This document shows positions 9,383 through 17,003 of a DNA stretch of 64,000 bases, piece after piece. The stretch comes from Methanosarcina barkeri 3 (GTDB lineage: Archaea; Halobacteriota; Methanosarcinia; Methanosarcinales; Methanosarcinaceae), in assembly GCF_000970305.1 (NCBI RefSeq), contig NZ_CP009517.1, positions 4,154,001 to 4,218,000 of the forward strand. Reading direction: 5' to 3'. The position numbers were made by a program, and so were the translations under genes. Every line of letters starts with the position of its first letter. Positions within the stretch are counted from its first letter, which is position 1. The notes below the pieces were generated by a model that made no database searches, was not told the origin of the DNA, and saw only the letters and a program-made list of their open reading frames with translations.

Positions 9383-10545
9383 GGTGCTCCATTATTATAT
9401 AGTTGATATTTATATATTAGATATAATATAATAATATTTAATGGGTAAAAGAGGACCAAAACCAAAATTCACTGGCGTTTCCTGTCCAAACAAAGATTGT
9501 AAATTTCATGGTATTTCTGGAAAGAATAATATCGTAGGTAACGGCACATATCAAATCAAGAACAGGAGTGTTCATAAATACATCTGCCGCGAATGCGGCA
9601 GAGTATTCAACGATCGAACAGACACTTTCTTTGACAATCTTCGTAAGGATGAATTCATCATTAAGTTAGCTTTGAAAATGGCTATTAGAGGAATGTCAAA
9701 TGAAGGTATTGCAGATGTGCTGGAAATTCAACCAGTTACAGTCAGTAATTGGTTATCTCGTGCAGCAAAACAATGTGATAATGTAAATGAAGATTTGATG
9801 AAAGATATCAATGTTTCTAGAGTTGAGATGGACGAGCTGTGGGTAATAATAAAAAAAAGTTGCTCCAAGAAGCAAAGTTGAAGATGATGGAGCATGGATG
9901 TGGGTAAGCTTTGCACCTGAATCAAGGCTAATAATTGATTTTAAAATTGGACCAAGAAAACAGTATGTAGCAGACGAACTGATAGAGGGTACAGATAAAC
10001 GTCTTTCAGATTCAAAACCCATTTTCGTTACAGATGGATTAAAGTTCTATTCTGAAGCTCTTTTGAAAAAATACGGAGAATGGATGGAGTTTCCTAGAAC
10101 AGGAAAGAGAGGAAGACCAAAGAAACCAAGATTAGTAGCCAGTAAAAACCTGAAATATGCTCAAGTTATCAAAAATAGGAAAGGGAAGAAGCTCCATAAA
10201 GTTGAAAAGAAAGTTGTTTTCGGTGAAAGTATTGATCAAAAAAGAATATCAACGAGTTTACTGGAAAGACAAAACCTAACTTTCAGACAAGACAACAATA
10301 GAATCTCAAGGAAAACAATAGGCTTTTCCAAGAAAACCAAATACTTGTTCAACCAAATGAAGCTTTATATTACTCATTTTAATTTTTGCAGGAATCATAT
10401 GGGATTAACAAAAGAAAAGGAAGATGGAGTCTTTGAGAAAAAGACGCCTGCACAAGAGTCTGGAATTACTAAGAAAAAATGGTCACTCATAGAATTATTA
10501 AATTATAAGTCGACAAAAATATCAACTAATTAATAAAGGAGCACC
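9383..10545 (+). mobile_element. IS1-family insertion sequence, 1163 bp
   Basis: Ends are GGTGCTCC(A)TTATTA at 9383 and its near-perfect inverse ending GGAGCACC at 10545. Flanking bases 9375-9382 and 10546-10553 are both CGCTGTAG, an exact 8-bp target duplication. Ends beginning GGT and an 8-9 bp duplication fit IS1. It carries one transposase split over two frames and interrupts the small secreted protein gene. Confidence 0.9.
9441..10533 (+). CDS. IS1-family transposase, two frames (needs +1 shift)
   Basis: The first frame (9441-9881) starts MGKRGPKPKF, has a zinc finger (CPNKDCKFHG, then CRECGRVF) and a helix-turn-helix (GIADVLEIQPVTVSNWLSRA), and reaches the first catalytic Asp in VEMDELW. 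The reading then passes through eight A (9851-9858). The next frame continues KKVAPRSKVEDDGAWMWVSF, with the second Asp in VTDGLKFY and the Glu in LLERQNLTFR followed by SRKTIGFSK, the IS1 hallmark. The change needed is +1 (or loss of one A), not the -1 of classical IS1. Slippage on A8 could restore it; otherwise the copy is dead. InsA/InsB-type functions would then lie in one fused protein. Confidence 0.85.
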
Positions 10546-10608
10546 CGCTGTAGTGGCAGATAAAAAAAGCAGGGTTGCCAATATAATAAATAATATCTTT
10601 CTTGGCAT

Positions 10609-10808
10609 TTTTGACTCTCCTGTTAACACTTATCAAAAGAGCTTACTTAAATTTTATGGTAAAATTGTCCAATTATCTCGCAAATCATTCTATAAATCTT
10701 AAAAAAATCAAATTTAAATTTAATTATACTTTCAGTTGGATGATTTGGTCACAAATTAGTTATAAGAGTAAGTTTCTAGAAAAATATGAACATTTAAGAA
10801 GATGTTCA
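10609..10808. promoter_or_regulatory. Divergent promoter region, copy 1, with TTTGGTCACAAA motif
   Basis: Separates the small secreted protein remnant (left) from the C39-like peptidase (right). It is strongly conserved with 14769-14969 and 19948-20145. The shared block around GTTGGATGATTTGGTCACAA is followed by a TATA-like TAGTTATAAGAG. TTTGGTCACAAA (10744-10755) has palindromic TTTG/CAAA flanks and abuts the TATA-like element, where a winged-helix repressor or activator could bind. Confidence 0.5.
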
Positions 10809-10913
10809 GTGGAGCTCAAATTCTCTCTGGAAGGTTTATTCGAACTCCACATTGCCCGGAGGCATGATTGGTGTTAGCTTTAAGAGTACTTAAGGCTTAC
10901 TTGGTCTGCCTCC
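10809..10913 (+). promoter_or_regulatory. Structured 5' leader, copy 2
   Basis: Hairpin A: GTGGAG (10809-10814) with CTCCAC (10845-10850), loop containing CTCTGGAAGGTTTATT. Hairpin B: GGAGGCA (10858-10864) with TGCCTCC (10907-10913), enclosing AGCTTTAAG-AGTA-CTTAAGGCT (10876-10897), nine pairs around a tetraloop. It ends 26 bases before the peptidase start at 10940, and the CTAGGAGTT after it supplies the ribosome binding site. Confidence 0.65.
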
Positions 10914-10939
10914 TAGGAAAACAACTAGGAGTTATACAA

Positions 10940-12196
10940 ATGATTAAGAAAAAAAGTGGAATAGATGTAATATTTGCGGCAATATTGATTGTTGGTTTAG
11001 CTTTTTTGCCTTCTGTGAATGCACAGGAAGAATCAAATGGGACTGACACATCAAATGCGGTCAGCGTGGATATAGCTGAAGAAGTTGCATCTTACTCTAT
11101 AAAAGAGATTTCTGGATCTTTATCTAATTTTTCAGAATGGGCAAATGCAACTGTAAAATTATCCACGGTTTATTACAATCTTGCTAACAAAAAGTCAGCA
11201 TATTCATTCAACGTTGTAGAAAATAATCAACAAGTGGGATATATTTTCATTTCAGCGACAAAGGATAACTATCCAGTTCTGGAGTTTTCAAAAGGCAAGA
11301 TACCTAATGAAATACCAGAATTTACGACACGTTCAAAATCATTAGTACAAGAACGCGCTAATGAGATAAAACTAGAGAGTGCTGACAAGGAAGAACCGGT
11401 TATTGGAGATATGAAACCTCTTTATTTAGGCCCAACATTTTACTACGCTGAGTATACCCTAACCGATAAAAAAGGTAAAGCCAAAGAAAAAGTAATAGTA
11501 GATTTGCCATTTTCAACTATAGTAGACTTTAATGAGTCAAATGTAAATGTTTCAGATAAGAAAAACCACTATTTTAACAATACATATTTACAACATCAAC
11601 AAGAAATAAGAAAGAAAGACGCAAATGCACAATGGATTACCCTAGAAAAAGAAATGACTGATCCCTCAAGTTATTCTACGTCTTCTAGTTCAAAATCAAT
11701 CAGTGGCGTGCCTAAGTATAAGTGGTACTATGGTTGTTCTCCAACTGCGTCTGGGATGGTATTAGGGTATTGGGCCAGCCACGGATATTCTTACCTAGTA
11801 ACGGGATATGACCTAGTAAGAGAATTAGCATATGCGATGGGCACAGATTGGCCAGGAAGTGGATCAACTTGGCCATATAAAATTGATGATGGTATAGAGA
11901 CAGTTTGCAATAACCATGGATATGATAACTTTGATGCATCCAATGATATCTATGTTTCATGGACTGAGGTAAAAACCGAGGTGAATGCGAATAAACCTTT
12001 CGTGCTCAGCATGCTAAATGGAGGGACAGGTAATGGTTACACTCAGCCATATGGCGAGCATAGTGTAACTTGCATAGGATATTATGATGGAAATCAAGAT
12101 TACGTATACTTACATGATACATGGGATACAAGTAACGTACACTACTTAGCGTTTGGGAGCTGGACTGGAGCTATGGCAACATGGGTGAGGCCTTAA
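10940..12196 (+). CDS. Secreted C39-like cysteine peptidase
   Basis: 418 residues from ATG at 10940, which has AGGAG 8 bases upstream; the same frame is open from 10868 but that part is leader RNA. Signal peptide: MIKKKSGIDVIFAAILIV...SVNAQ (about 1-28). A prodomain-like region (about 35-240) is followed by a C39-like catalytic domain with C266 (WYYGCSPTASGMVLGYW), H374 (GEHSVTCIGYY) and D393 (YLHDTWD), the expected papain-type order. It should act outside the cell; the substrate is unknown, and C39-like domains can also be non-exporter peptidases of cell-surface proteins. It has the same plan as the frameshifted gene at 5477. A hairpin and the gene at 12233 follow. Confidence 0.75.
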   Translation: MIKKKSGIDVIFAAILIVGLAFLPSVNAQEESNGTDTSNAVSVDIAEEVASYSIKEISGSLSNFSEWANATVKLSTVYYNLANKKSAYSFNVVENNQQVGYIFISATKDNYPVLEFSKGKIPNEIPEFTTRSKSLVQERANEIKLESADKEEPVIGDMKPLYLGPTFYYAEYTLTDKKGKAKEKVIVDLPFSTIVDFNESNVNVSDKKNHYFNNTYLQHQQEIRKKDANAQWITLEKEMTDPSSYSTSSSSKSISGVPKYKWYYGCSPTASGMVLGYWASHGYSYLVTGYDLVRELAYAMGTDWPGSGSTWPYKIDDGIETVCNNHGYDNFDASNDIYVSWTEVKTEVNANKPFVLSMLNGGTGNGYTQPYGEHSVTCIGYYDGNQDYVYLHDTWDTSNVHYLAFGSWTGAMATWVRP

Positions 12197-12212
12197 CCAC
12201 CCATTATATTTT
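12181..12212 (+). terminator. Hairpin spanning the stop codon, followed by a T-rich run
   Basis: ATGGGTG (12181-12187) pairs with CACCCAT (12198-12204); the TAA stop is in the loop and TATATTTTTC follows. It is the same arrangement as after the C39-like gene at 6677. Confidence 0.55.
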
Positions 12213-12232
12213 TCTTGAATTGGGGCAGGCAA

Positions 12233-12910
12233 ATGTTTTCCAAGAAAGTGAATAAAAAGATAGCCCTTTTAATATTTTTGATAATTGCTCTCCTTGGAGT
12301 ATGGCTTATTTTTGACGTTATTCCAATTGGCCCAGGACTGCCTCCCTCAGAGGGTATGCCAGGATGGTATATTCCGGGAGCCTGGCAAGGAAATGAACAG
12401 GGTTGCACATCACTTTTTCCAAAGATTTCCCCTTACTGTAATGCAGGAAACTACTCTCAAGAAAAATTAATAAATGTTTGGTACTTTGACGATGAATCTG
12501 AGTTCTTAAAAGGGGAAGATACACTTTATCATTATTTGGAAGAAAACGGTAACGTATTCTATCAGGAACTGAATATTAGTGAAGAACTTCAAGAGGTAAT
12601 TGAAAGGCGTGAAACTGAAAACGCATGGGGTCCCATTTATGGTCCTTACTCTTTTAATGCAACAGGGTATAAAAGTCCAGAAACCTCAGGATACTTTCTA
12701 GTGTACGAGAAACCTTTCCTTAAAGGGAGAGATGATTATTTCGTAGTTTATTACGGAGTTAGGAACACAACTAATCTAACTAAAGAAGCACCAGAACTAA
12801 AGAAATTGATTGCTGAGTCTTATTATATGGCTAATGGAGAAGGGAAAGTTGATAGCTTAAAACCAGGGAATAAAAAAGAAAAGGAAAATATTTTATTTTC
12901 GTGGTTTTAA
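12233..12910 (+). CDS. Membrane-anchored extracytoplasmic protein, unknown family
   Basis: 225 residues from ATG at 12233 (GGGGCAGG upstream); an in-frame TTG at 12215 is less likely. One N-terminal membrane segment (about 6-28, IALLIFLIIALLGVWLIFDV) is followed by an outside domain with two Cys, several N-glycosylation-type NxS/T sites (NYS, NIS, NAT, NTT, NLT), and a Lys/Glu-rich end. It starts 36 bases after the peptidase stop, so it is probably its operon partner. I do not recognise the domain. The paired arrangement of a peptidase and a small membrane protein is repeated at 6716 and 16044 with unrelated sequences. Confidence 0.6.
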   Translation: MFSKKVNKKIALLIFLIIALLGVWLIFDVIPIGPGLPPSEGMPGWYIPGAWQGNEQGCTSLFPKISPYCNAGNYSQEKLINVWYFDDESEFLKGEDTLYHYLEENGNVFYQELNISEELQEVIERRETENAWGPIYGPYSFNATGYKSPETSGYFLVYEKPFLKGRDDYFVVYYGVRNTTNLTKEAPELKKLIAESYYMANGEGKVDSLKPGNKKEKENILFSWF

Positions 12911-13009
12911 CAAAGGATGAGCTTCTAAAAATAGACTCGATGAACCGTTACCTTATGGTGACGCTAGCGGTATATCATTGGAATGTGAGATCGTGAAGAT
13001 CGGAAATTA

Positions 13010-13207
13010 TTGTTTATAGGAACAGTGATTGAGCTTGTGCTATTCGGATTTTTTGAATTTGGAGGGCTTGATCTAACATACGGAAGGATTATAGGTGCGG
13101 TTATTGTAGGTTCATTAATTGGTAAAACTATAGGCAAAGGCTCGGAGAAATATGCTTTTTTAATATTTATATATAATTTGGTTATTATGGTTTTTTCTAT
13201 TCAGTAA
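13010..13207 (+). CDS. Short hydrophobic protein or gene remnant
   Basis: A 65-codon frame from TTG at 13010, with two membrane-like stretches (FIGTVIELVLFGFFEF and AFLIFIYNLVIMVFSI) around a Gly-rich turn (VGSLIGKTIGKGSEKY). There is no ribosome binding site and no ATG, and the frame closes only 7 codons further upstream, so it may be the stump of a larger membrane protein. The remaining 336 bases to 13543 show no gene. Confidence 0.3.
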   Translation: MFIGTVIELVLFGFFEFGGLDLTYGRIIGAVIVGSLIGKTIGKGSEKYAFLIFIYNLVIMVFSIQ

Positions 13208-13543
13208 TCAGGTTATCTGGATCATTTGTTGAAAAATGCGATAAGATAGTCACATGGAATATGGGAAACTAAAAAATACTAATATAAACACTGTCGTCTG
13301 TGCTAATTCGCGGATAGAGGTTATCAAATTAGCTCTAAAAAATCCAGATCTAATTGACAATTGTTTTTATAAAGATCTCCCATATTTATTCTTATTTCCA
13401 ACCAGTTCTGTGCTATCCTATTAGCAACCTAATATGAGAAAATATATACATCCACAGATAGTGAAAAAGGAGATAAATTTTTAAATTAAAATTCTAATTT
13501 GAGAGCTTTGAAAAGGCTGCTCAAAGTTTATATTTGAGCCGTT

Positions 13544-14269
13544 TCAATATTTGAGCCATTTCAGCAACTCCGACTCCACAGCTGGATTCACAAAATACTT
13601 TGTAAACTTGCCTTCTACTTCGGAGAAAATAACATTGTCTTCCCTTAATTTTTGTATATGCCAGTGAGTAGTGCTTTTGTCTAAGTTCAGCTTTTCTGAG
13701 ATTTCCTGATTTGTAATCTCAGGATTTTCCAGAATGTTGAGTAGTATCTGTTTTCTTGTACTGCCTTTAAGATGTGCTATTATTATTTTATCGTTTTTTG
13801 TGAAAGCATTGGAATTTTGAAACACTCTTGTAAATTTTCCTTCCTTTGTTAAGGTCAATTCCCCTTCAGCTTTGAGTGTTTTAATTTGATATCTTATAGA
13901 CCCCAGGCTAATTTTCAGGTTTCTTGATATTTCAGATGGTGTACACCCTGGCTTACTCAGAACATAATTAATAATTTTCACTTGAGTAACCTTTTTACTT
14001 AGGCTCCATATCTGACCAAGAATTATAGGAACTAATTTAAAGAAGGAAACGAAAGCAACCAGGTATCCCAATATATAAGCTATCTTGAATGACAAAGGAA
14101 ATTCCCAGAAGGTAAGAGTCCTATCCGCCCCGCTCATGTCAACAGCATCGCCCAATTTTTCAAGTTCTTCATCGGGTGGGCAGGGACCAACAGTATATCC
14201 TCCGGTGTCTGCACTGGTTATACCTAGGGTACTCAGGAAAAGAATAAAAAGTAAGCTCTTTTTCAACAT
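13544..14269 (-). CDS. Membrane-anchored tandem winged-helix regulator, copy 2
   Basis: 241 residues, nearly identical to the protein at 8247-8975 from residue about 20 onwards; changes include Glu for Lys in EELEKLG, Gln for His in STRKQILLN and Ser for Glu near the end. The signal segment differs (MLKKSLLFILFLSTLGITSA). It has the same plan: a short outside part with CPPDEELEKLG, one membrane segment and two cytoplasmic winged helices. Like copy 1 it is followed leftwards by nothing related and preceded by the small secreted protein remnant and divergent promoter region. The near identity of the coding part against more diverged flanks suggests recent duplication or gene conversion. It may regulate the neighbouring secreted genes; that is inference. 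Confidence 0.75.
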   Translation of the reverse strand: MLKKSLLFILFLSTLGITSADTGGYTVGPCPPDEELEKLGDAVDMSGADRTLTFWEFPLSFKIAYILGYLVAFVSFFKLVPIILGQIWSLSKKVTQVKIINYVLSKPGCTPSEISRNLKISLGSIRYQIKTLKAEGELTLTKEGKFTRVFQNSNAFTKNDKIIIAHLKGSTRKQILLNILENPEITNQEISEKLNLDKSTTHWHIQKLREDNVIFSEVEGKFTKYFVNPAVESELLKWLKY

Positions 14270-14289
14270 AGTTGACCCGTAACTTGACT

Positions 14290-14768
14290 AATTTGTTTGT
14301 AAATTCAGATTGTATAATCTTCTGTTCCGGTCACCCTATACCCATATACTTCATACTTCCAGGTTCCCGTTTAAATACCATTTGAATTGAATATTCAGGC
14401 GAATTCTCCCGTTAACTGCTCCATCAGCATTTATCATAGTAAGAACCTAGCACTGAACCCATTAGGAGTATATATTTTAGGCCGAAAAGAGTCTGTCGAA
14501 TCTCCCCAATTAAGGTCTACAGCCAGAAAGGTAAGACCACTACCTACGTTTTTTCCATGTAGATTTATTTCTCCCTCTGACTGACGGAATCATAAACTGT
14601 CATAATACCTAGATCCGTGTCAACGATACAAATTTCAGTATCATGTGAAGATGCTACGATATAGTTGCTTGAGGTTTTTACTTTTTTCACATTTTCAGCT
14701 ACTGTTGCTGTAGTGACAGACAAAAAAATCAGGGTTGCCAATATAACAAATAATATCTTTCTTGACAT
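14290..14768 (-). pseudogene. Small secreted protein gene, decayed, copy 2
   Basis: Opens as MSRKILFVILATLIFLSVTT, with signal peptide then KTSSNYIVASSHDTEICIVD, and stops at codon 68 (14565). Past the stop, shifted frames still read EINLHGKNVGSGL, FLAVDLNWGDSTDSF and GTEDYTI, so the original protein was about 150 residues. It matches the remnant at 9000-10608. The first 60 residues also resemble the M28 peptidase N-terminus. Whether the short 67-residue product is made is unknown. Confidence 0.7.
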
Positions 14769-14969
14769 TTTTGGCTATTCTGTTAACACTTATTAAAAGA
14801 GCTTACTTAAATTTTATGGTAAAATTATCCAATTATCTAGCAGATATCTCTGTAAATCTTAAAAAGTTCAAATTTAAGTTCTATTAAACTTTCAGTTGGA
14901 TGATTTGGTCACAAATTAATTATAAGAGTAATTTCTAGAAAAATATGAACATTAAAAATGATATTTGAT
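14769..14969. promoter_or_regulatory. Divergent promoter region, copy 2, with TTTGGTCACAAA motif
   Basis: Closely matches 10609-10808. The motif TTTGGTCACAAA is at 14904-14915, followed by TAATTATAAGAG as a probable TATA element for the rightward peptidase gene. Confidence 0.5.
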
Positions 14970-15070
14970 GGAACTTAAATTATCTCAGAAGGTTTATCCG
15001 AACTCCACTTGCCTGGAGGCAGGAAAATATTAGTTTTAAGGGTACTTAAGGCTTTTCTGTTTCTGCCTCC
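14970..15070 (+). promoter_or_regulatory. Structured 5' leader, copy 3
   Basis: Hairpin A is weaker here (GGA...TCC around CAGAAGGTTTATCC). Hairpin B is strong: GGAGGCAG (15015-15022) with CTGCCTCC (15063-15070), enclosing AGTTTTAAG-GGTA-CTTAAGGCT, where the C-to-T change keeps pairing as G-U. The ribosome binding site AAGGAGTAAGGC follows, before the peptidase start at 15093. Confidence 0.65.
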
Positions 15071-15092
15071 TAAAAAATAAGGAGTAAGGCAG

Positions 15093-15983
15093 ATGATTAA
15101 GAATAAAAGTGGAATAAGTGCAATATTTGCAGCAATACTTCTTGTGAGTATTGCTTTCGTACCAGCTGTGAGTGCAACAGATAATACTACAAAAAGAAAC
15201 CAAGATAAAGACATCGTAGAACCTTGGTTTGAAAAAGGTGACGAACTAAATAGGCTTAGTGGTGATGAACTTCGTACCCTTGCTGAGCAAAACGAGACGA
15301 TAAGGAAAATGATCAAGGAAGATCTAAAAATTGAGCCTGTACAAATTGAAAGTCTCAAAAGTTTGGAGAATCTTCCTGATAATTATCCTGATGATGTAAA
15401 AAATGCAATAATCGAAAATTTTACATCAAGAAACGTTAGTCAACAATTCTCAACGAAAGCAACAACGACAACAAATACAGTTAATGTTTGGATAGTCGCA
15501 GATGAAGAGTATAGGAGTACTTACGGAAGTAATTGGCAGACTCAAGCATACAATACCATAGAAAATGCCGACAACGCATTCTACAGTGATCATGATATAG
15601 ATTTTGTAGTGGGCAAATATTCAACATGGGATAGTACTGATAGTGAAGATAATTGTAGTGAACTACTCGATGAAGCTGAACTTGAAAGTGGATGGCTTTC
15701 AAACAAACAAGGTATGGATATGCTGGCTGTTTTTACAGATCAGGGGACAGACCACAGAGGCGTATCTGAAAACGGAGGTGACGCATGGTTAATGGATCAT
15801 CAGATAACTTCAGGTTGGGACTGGCACCTTGCGCAGCATGAGGCTTCTCATAACTATCGTTGTCCAGATCATAAATACGCTACCACTCCGTACTGCATAA
15901 TGACTTATAATTATATGATGATAACAGACGATTGGTGTAGTAGTTGTGACCAAACAATAGAAAATAACAGGAACCATTTTTAA
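15093..15983 (+). CDS. Secreted metzincin-like zinc peptidase
   Basis: 296 residues. Signal peptide MIKNKSGISAIFAAILLVSI...VSA (about 1-28), very like that of the C39-like protein. A charged prodomain-like part (about 30-120) leads to a catalytic domain. The zinc site is HEASHNYRCPDH, giving H249, E250, H253 and H260, with a Met-turn-like CIMTY (M270). The spacing between second and third His is one residue longer than the classical HExxHxxGxxH, and the Gly is Arg; relatives of the HE-xxH-x6-H type exist. C-terminal Cys pairs (YCIM, WCSSC) may form disulfides. It carries leader copy 3 and is followed by the small membrane protein at 16044. Confidence 0.75.
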   Translation: MIKNKSGISAIFAAILLVSIAFVPAVSATDNTTKRNQDKDIVEPWFEKGDELNRLSGDELRTLAEQNETIRKMIKEDLKIEPVQIESLKSLENLPDNYPDDVKNAIIENFTSRNVSQQFSTKATTTTNTVNVWIVADEEYRSTYGSNWQTQAYNTIENADNAFYSDHDIDFVVGKYSTWDSTDSEDNCSELLDEAELESGWLSNKQGMDMLAVFTDQGTDHRGVSENGGDAWLMDHQITSGWDWHLAQHEASHNYRCPDHKYATTPYCIMTYNYMMITDDWCSSCDQTIENNRNHF

Positions 15984-16043
15984 ACATTTAGAAATAGTGC
16001 CCAAAAAGTTAGCACATTCTTTTCAATTTTTCTGAGGAATATA

Positions 16044-16382
16044 ATGAAGGCAAAAATGAAGATTTTAGTTGCAATTTCTTTTGTGATTTTAGCAATTGGT
16101 CTGATTTTCTTTTTAATGATTTATCAACCTGGTATAGGTATGTATGTTAAAGCTGAAAAAATTATGGATTCACCGGAAAAATACGTGGAATTCAATTTAA
16201 CAGATCTAGAAAAATATCCTTATGTGAAAGAAGCAGTAATGAATCCTGGAAAAGAAATAGAGGTTCCTTTTGACAATAATGATGATATGAATGAATTTTC
16301 TGAAATTATGTATACTAACGAGACTGAATATTTAAAACTGAATGGTGAATATTATCACATAAATTACTACTCTCTCGATTAA
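16044..16382 (+). CDS. Small membrane-anchored protein, unknown family
   Basis: 112 residues, ATG preceded by CTGAGGAATATA. One membrane segment (about 6-28, ILVAISFVILAIGLIFFLMI) is followed by an outside acidic domain (YVKAEKIMDSPEKYVEFNLT, then DNNDDMNEFSEI). No family recognised. It follows the metzincin-like gene by 60 bases. The stretch before it, CTTTTCAATTTTTCTGAGG, recurs almost exactly before the beta-helix gene at 17004, so these second cistrons share their 5' signals. It probably accompanies the peptidase; its role cannot be read from sequence. Confidence 0.6.
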   Translation: MKAKMKILVAISFVILAIGLIFFLMIYQPGIGMYVKAEKIMDSPEKYVEFNLTDLEKYPYVKEAVMNPGKEIEVPFDNNDDMNEFSEIMYTNETEYLKLNGEYYHINYYSLD

Positions 16383-16385
16383 TGA

Positions 16386-16436
16386 TGCTTTAAATAATTT
16401 TTCCTTTCATAAGGCTTCTTTGGTTCTGCCTCTAAA
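16386..16436 (+). promoter_or_regulatory. Truncated 5' leader, copy 4
   Basis: Keeps the 3' half of the leader (TGCTTTAAATAATTTTTCCT, then AAGGCTTCTTTGGTTCTGCC) but lacks the GGAGGCA arm and hairpin A, so the long outer stem cannot form. It precedes the pseudogene at 16459. Confidence 0.55.
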
Positions 16437-16458
16437 GTAGAATACATAAAGTAAAGGC

Positions 16459-16936
16459 ATGATAACAAAGAAAAAGTTTGGAACAGGAATGCTAATTTCT
16501 CAATGCTGTTAGTAAACATGGCTTTCGTATCGATAGTAAGTGCAAAAGAAGTTGTTAATGCAGCAGAAAACACTAAAGATGGGAACGTTGGAATTCGGGT
16601 CCTTGTATTGTCCGTACCCATATATGGAGATTTATCCAACCTCAGAAACAGATACATTCAGCTTTACTATACCCTCGGGACAAAGCTGGGGTAGAATATC
16701 AGCGGATGTAGATCCAGTGTACACTCCTTGATACTTCCGGAGACATCAGCATCGAACCAGTAAACTCAAGTAGTACAAAGGTAGCTGGTGACACTCTCTA
16801 TGGTACTGAAACCCACCTGGATTTTAATTATGATCCCGGTTATGACCTAACAGCAGGTTCTTGGCGTATTAGAGTTAAAGGCGTTGACCTGAACGGCCAT
16901 CCAGGATATGACGGAGGAGCATATATATACAATTAA
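16459..16936 (+). pseudogene. Decayed gene for a secreted protein
   Basis: Start ATG 16459 after GTAAAGGC. The signal peptide is broken: MITKKKFGTGMLIS, then, one frame over, MLLVNMAFVSIVSAKEVVN. Further shifts lead to YPYMEIYPTSETDTFSFTIP, then SGQSWGRISADVDPVYT, and finally LDTSGDISIEPVNSSSTKVA up to WRIRVKGVDLNGHPGY and a TAA at 16934-16936. At least three frameshifts are needed, so it cannot be expressed whole. The mature part looks like a beta-sandwich secreted domain. It carries the truncated leader copy 4. Confidence 0.75.
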
Positions 16937-16959
16937 TCAACAGCAGAAGACTTTACAGG

Positions 16960-16992
16960 TAGGTTACATTGTAACTTCCTTTTTCAATTTTT
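16960..16992 (+). terminator. Weak hairpin plus T-rich run
   Basis: AGGTTAC-ATT-GTAACTT followed by CCTTTTTCAATTTTT, between the pseudogene and the beta-helix gene. Confidence 0.4.
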
Positions 16993-17003
16993 GAGGCAAT
17001 ATT

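Larger units (their letters stand above)
9000..10608 (-). pseudogene. Small secreted protein gene, decayed and split by an IS element, copy 1
   Basis: Start ATG at 10606-10608 with signal peptide MPRKILFIILATLLFLSATT. After 21 codons the frame is interrupted by the IS at 9383-10545. Beyond it the sequence continues AAAENVEKAKISSNYIIASL and then meets frameshifts and stops; in-phase pieces such as NLHGKN, LAVDLNWGE and EPGTWKYEIYG remain. The second copy (14290-14768) carries some of the same lesions, for example around TACTATGATAAATGCTGAT, so decay seems to predate the duplication. The first about 50 residues resemble the N-terminus of the M28 peptidase at 18175-19947. Confidence 0.75.

Noticed and set aside
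9383-10545. IS1595-family assignment
   Set aside because: 8-bp duplications occur there too, but the zinc finger, DELW and ERQNLT...SRKTIGFSK motifs and GGT ends fit IS1 better.
10868-10939. N-terminal extension of the C39-like peptidase
   Set aside because: This in-frame part is the structured leader; the ribosome binding site and signal peptide place the start at 10940.
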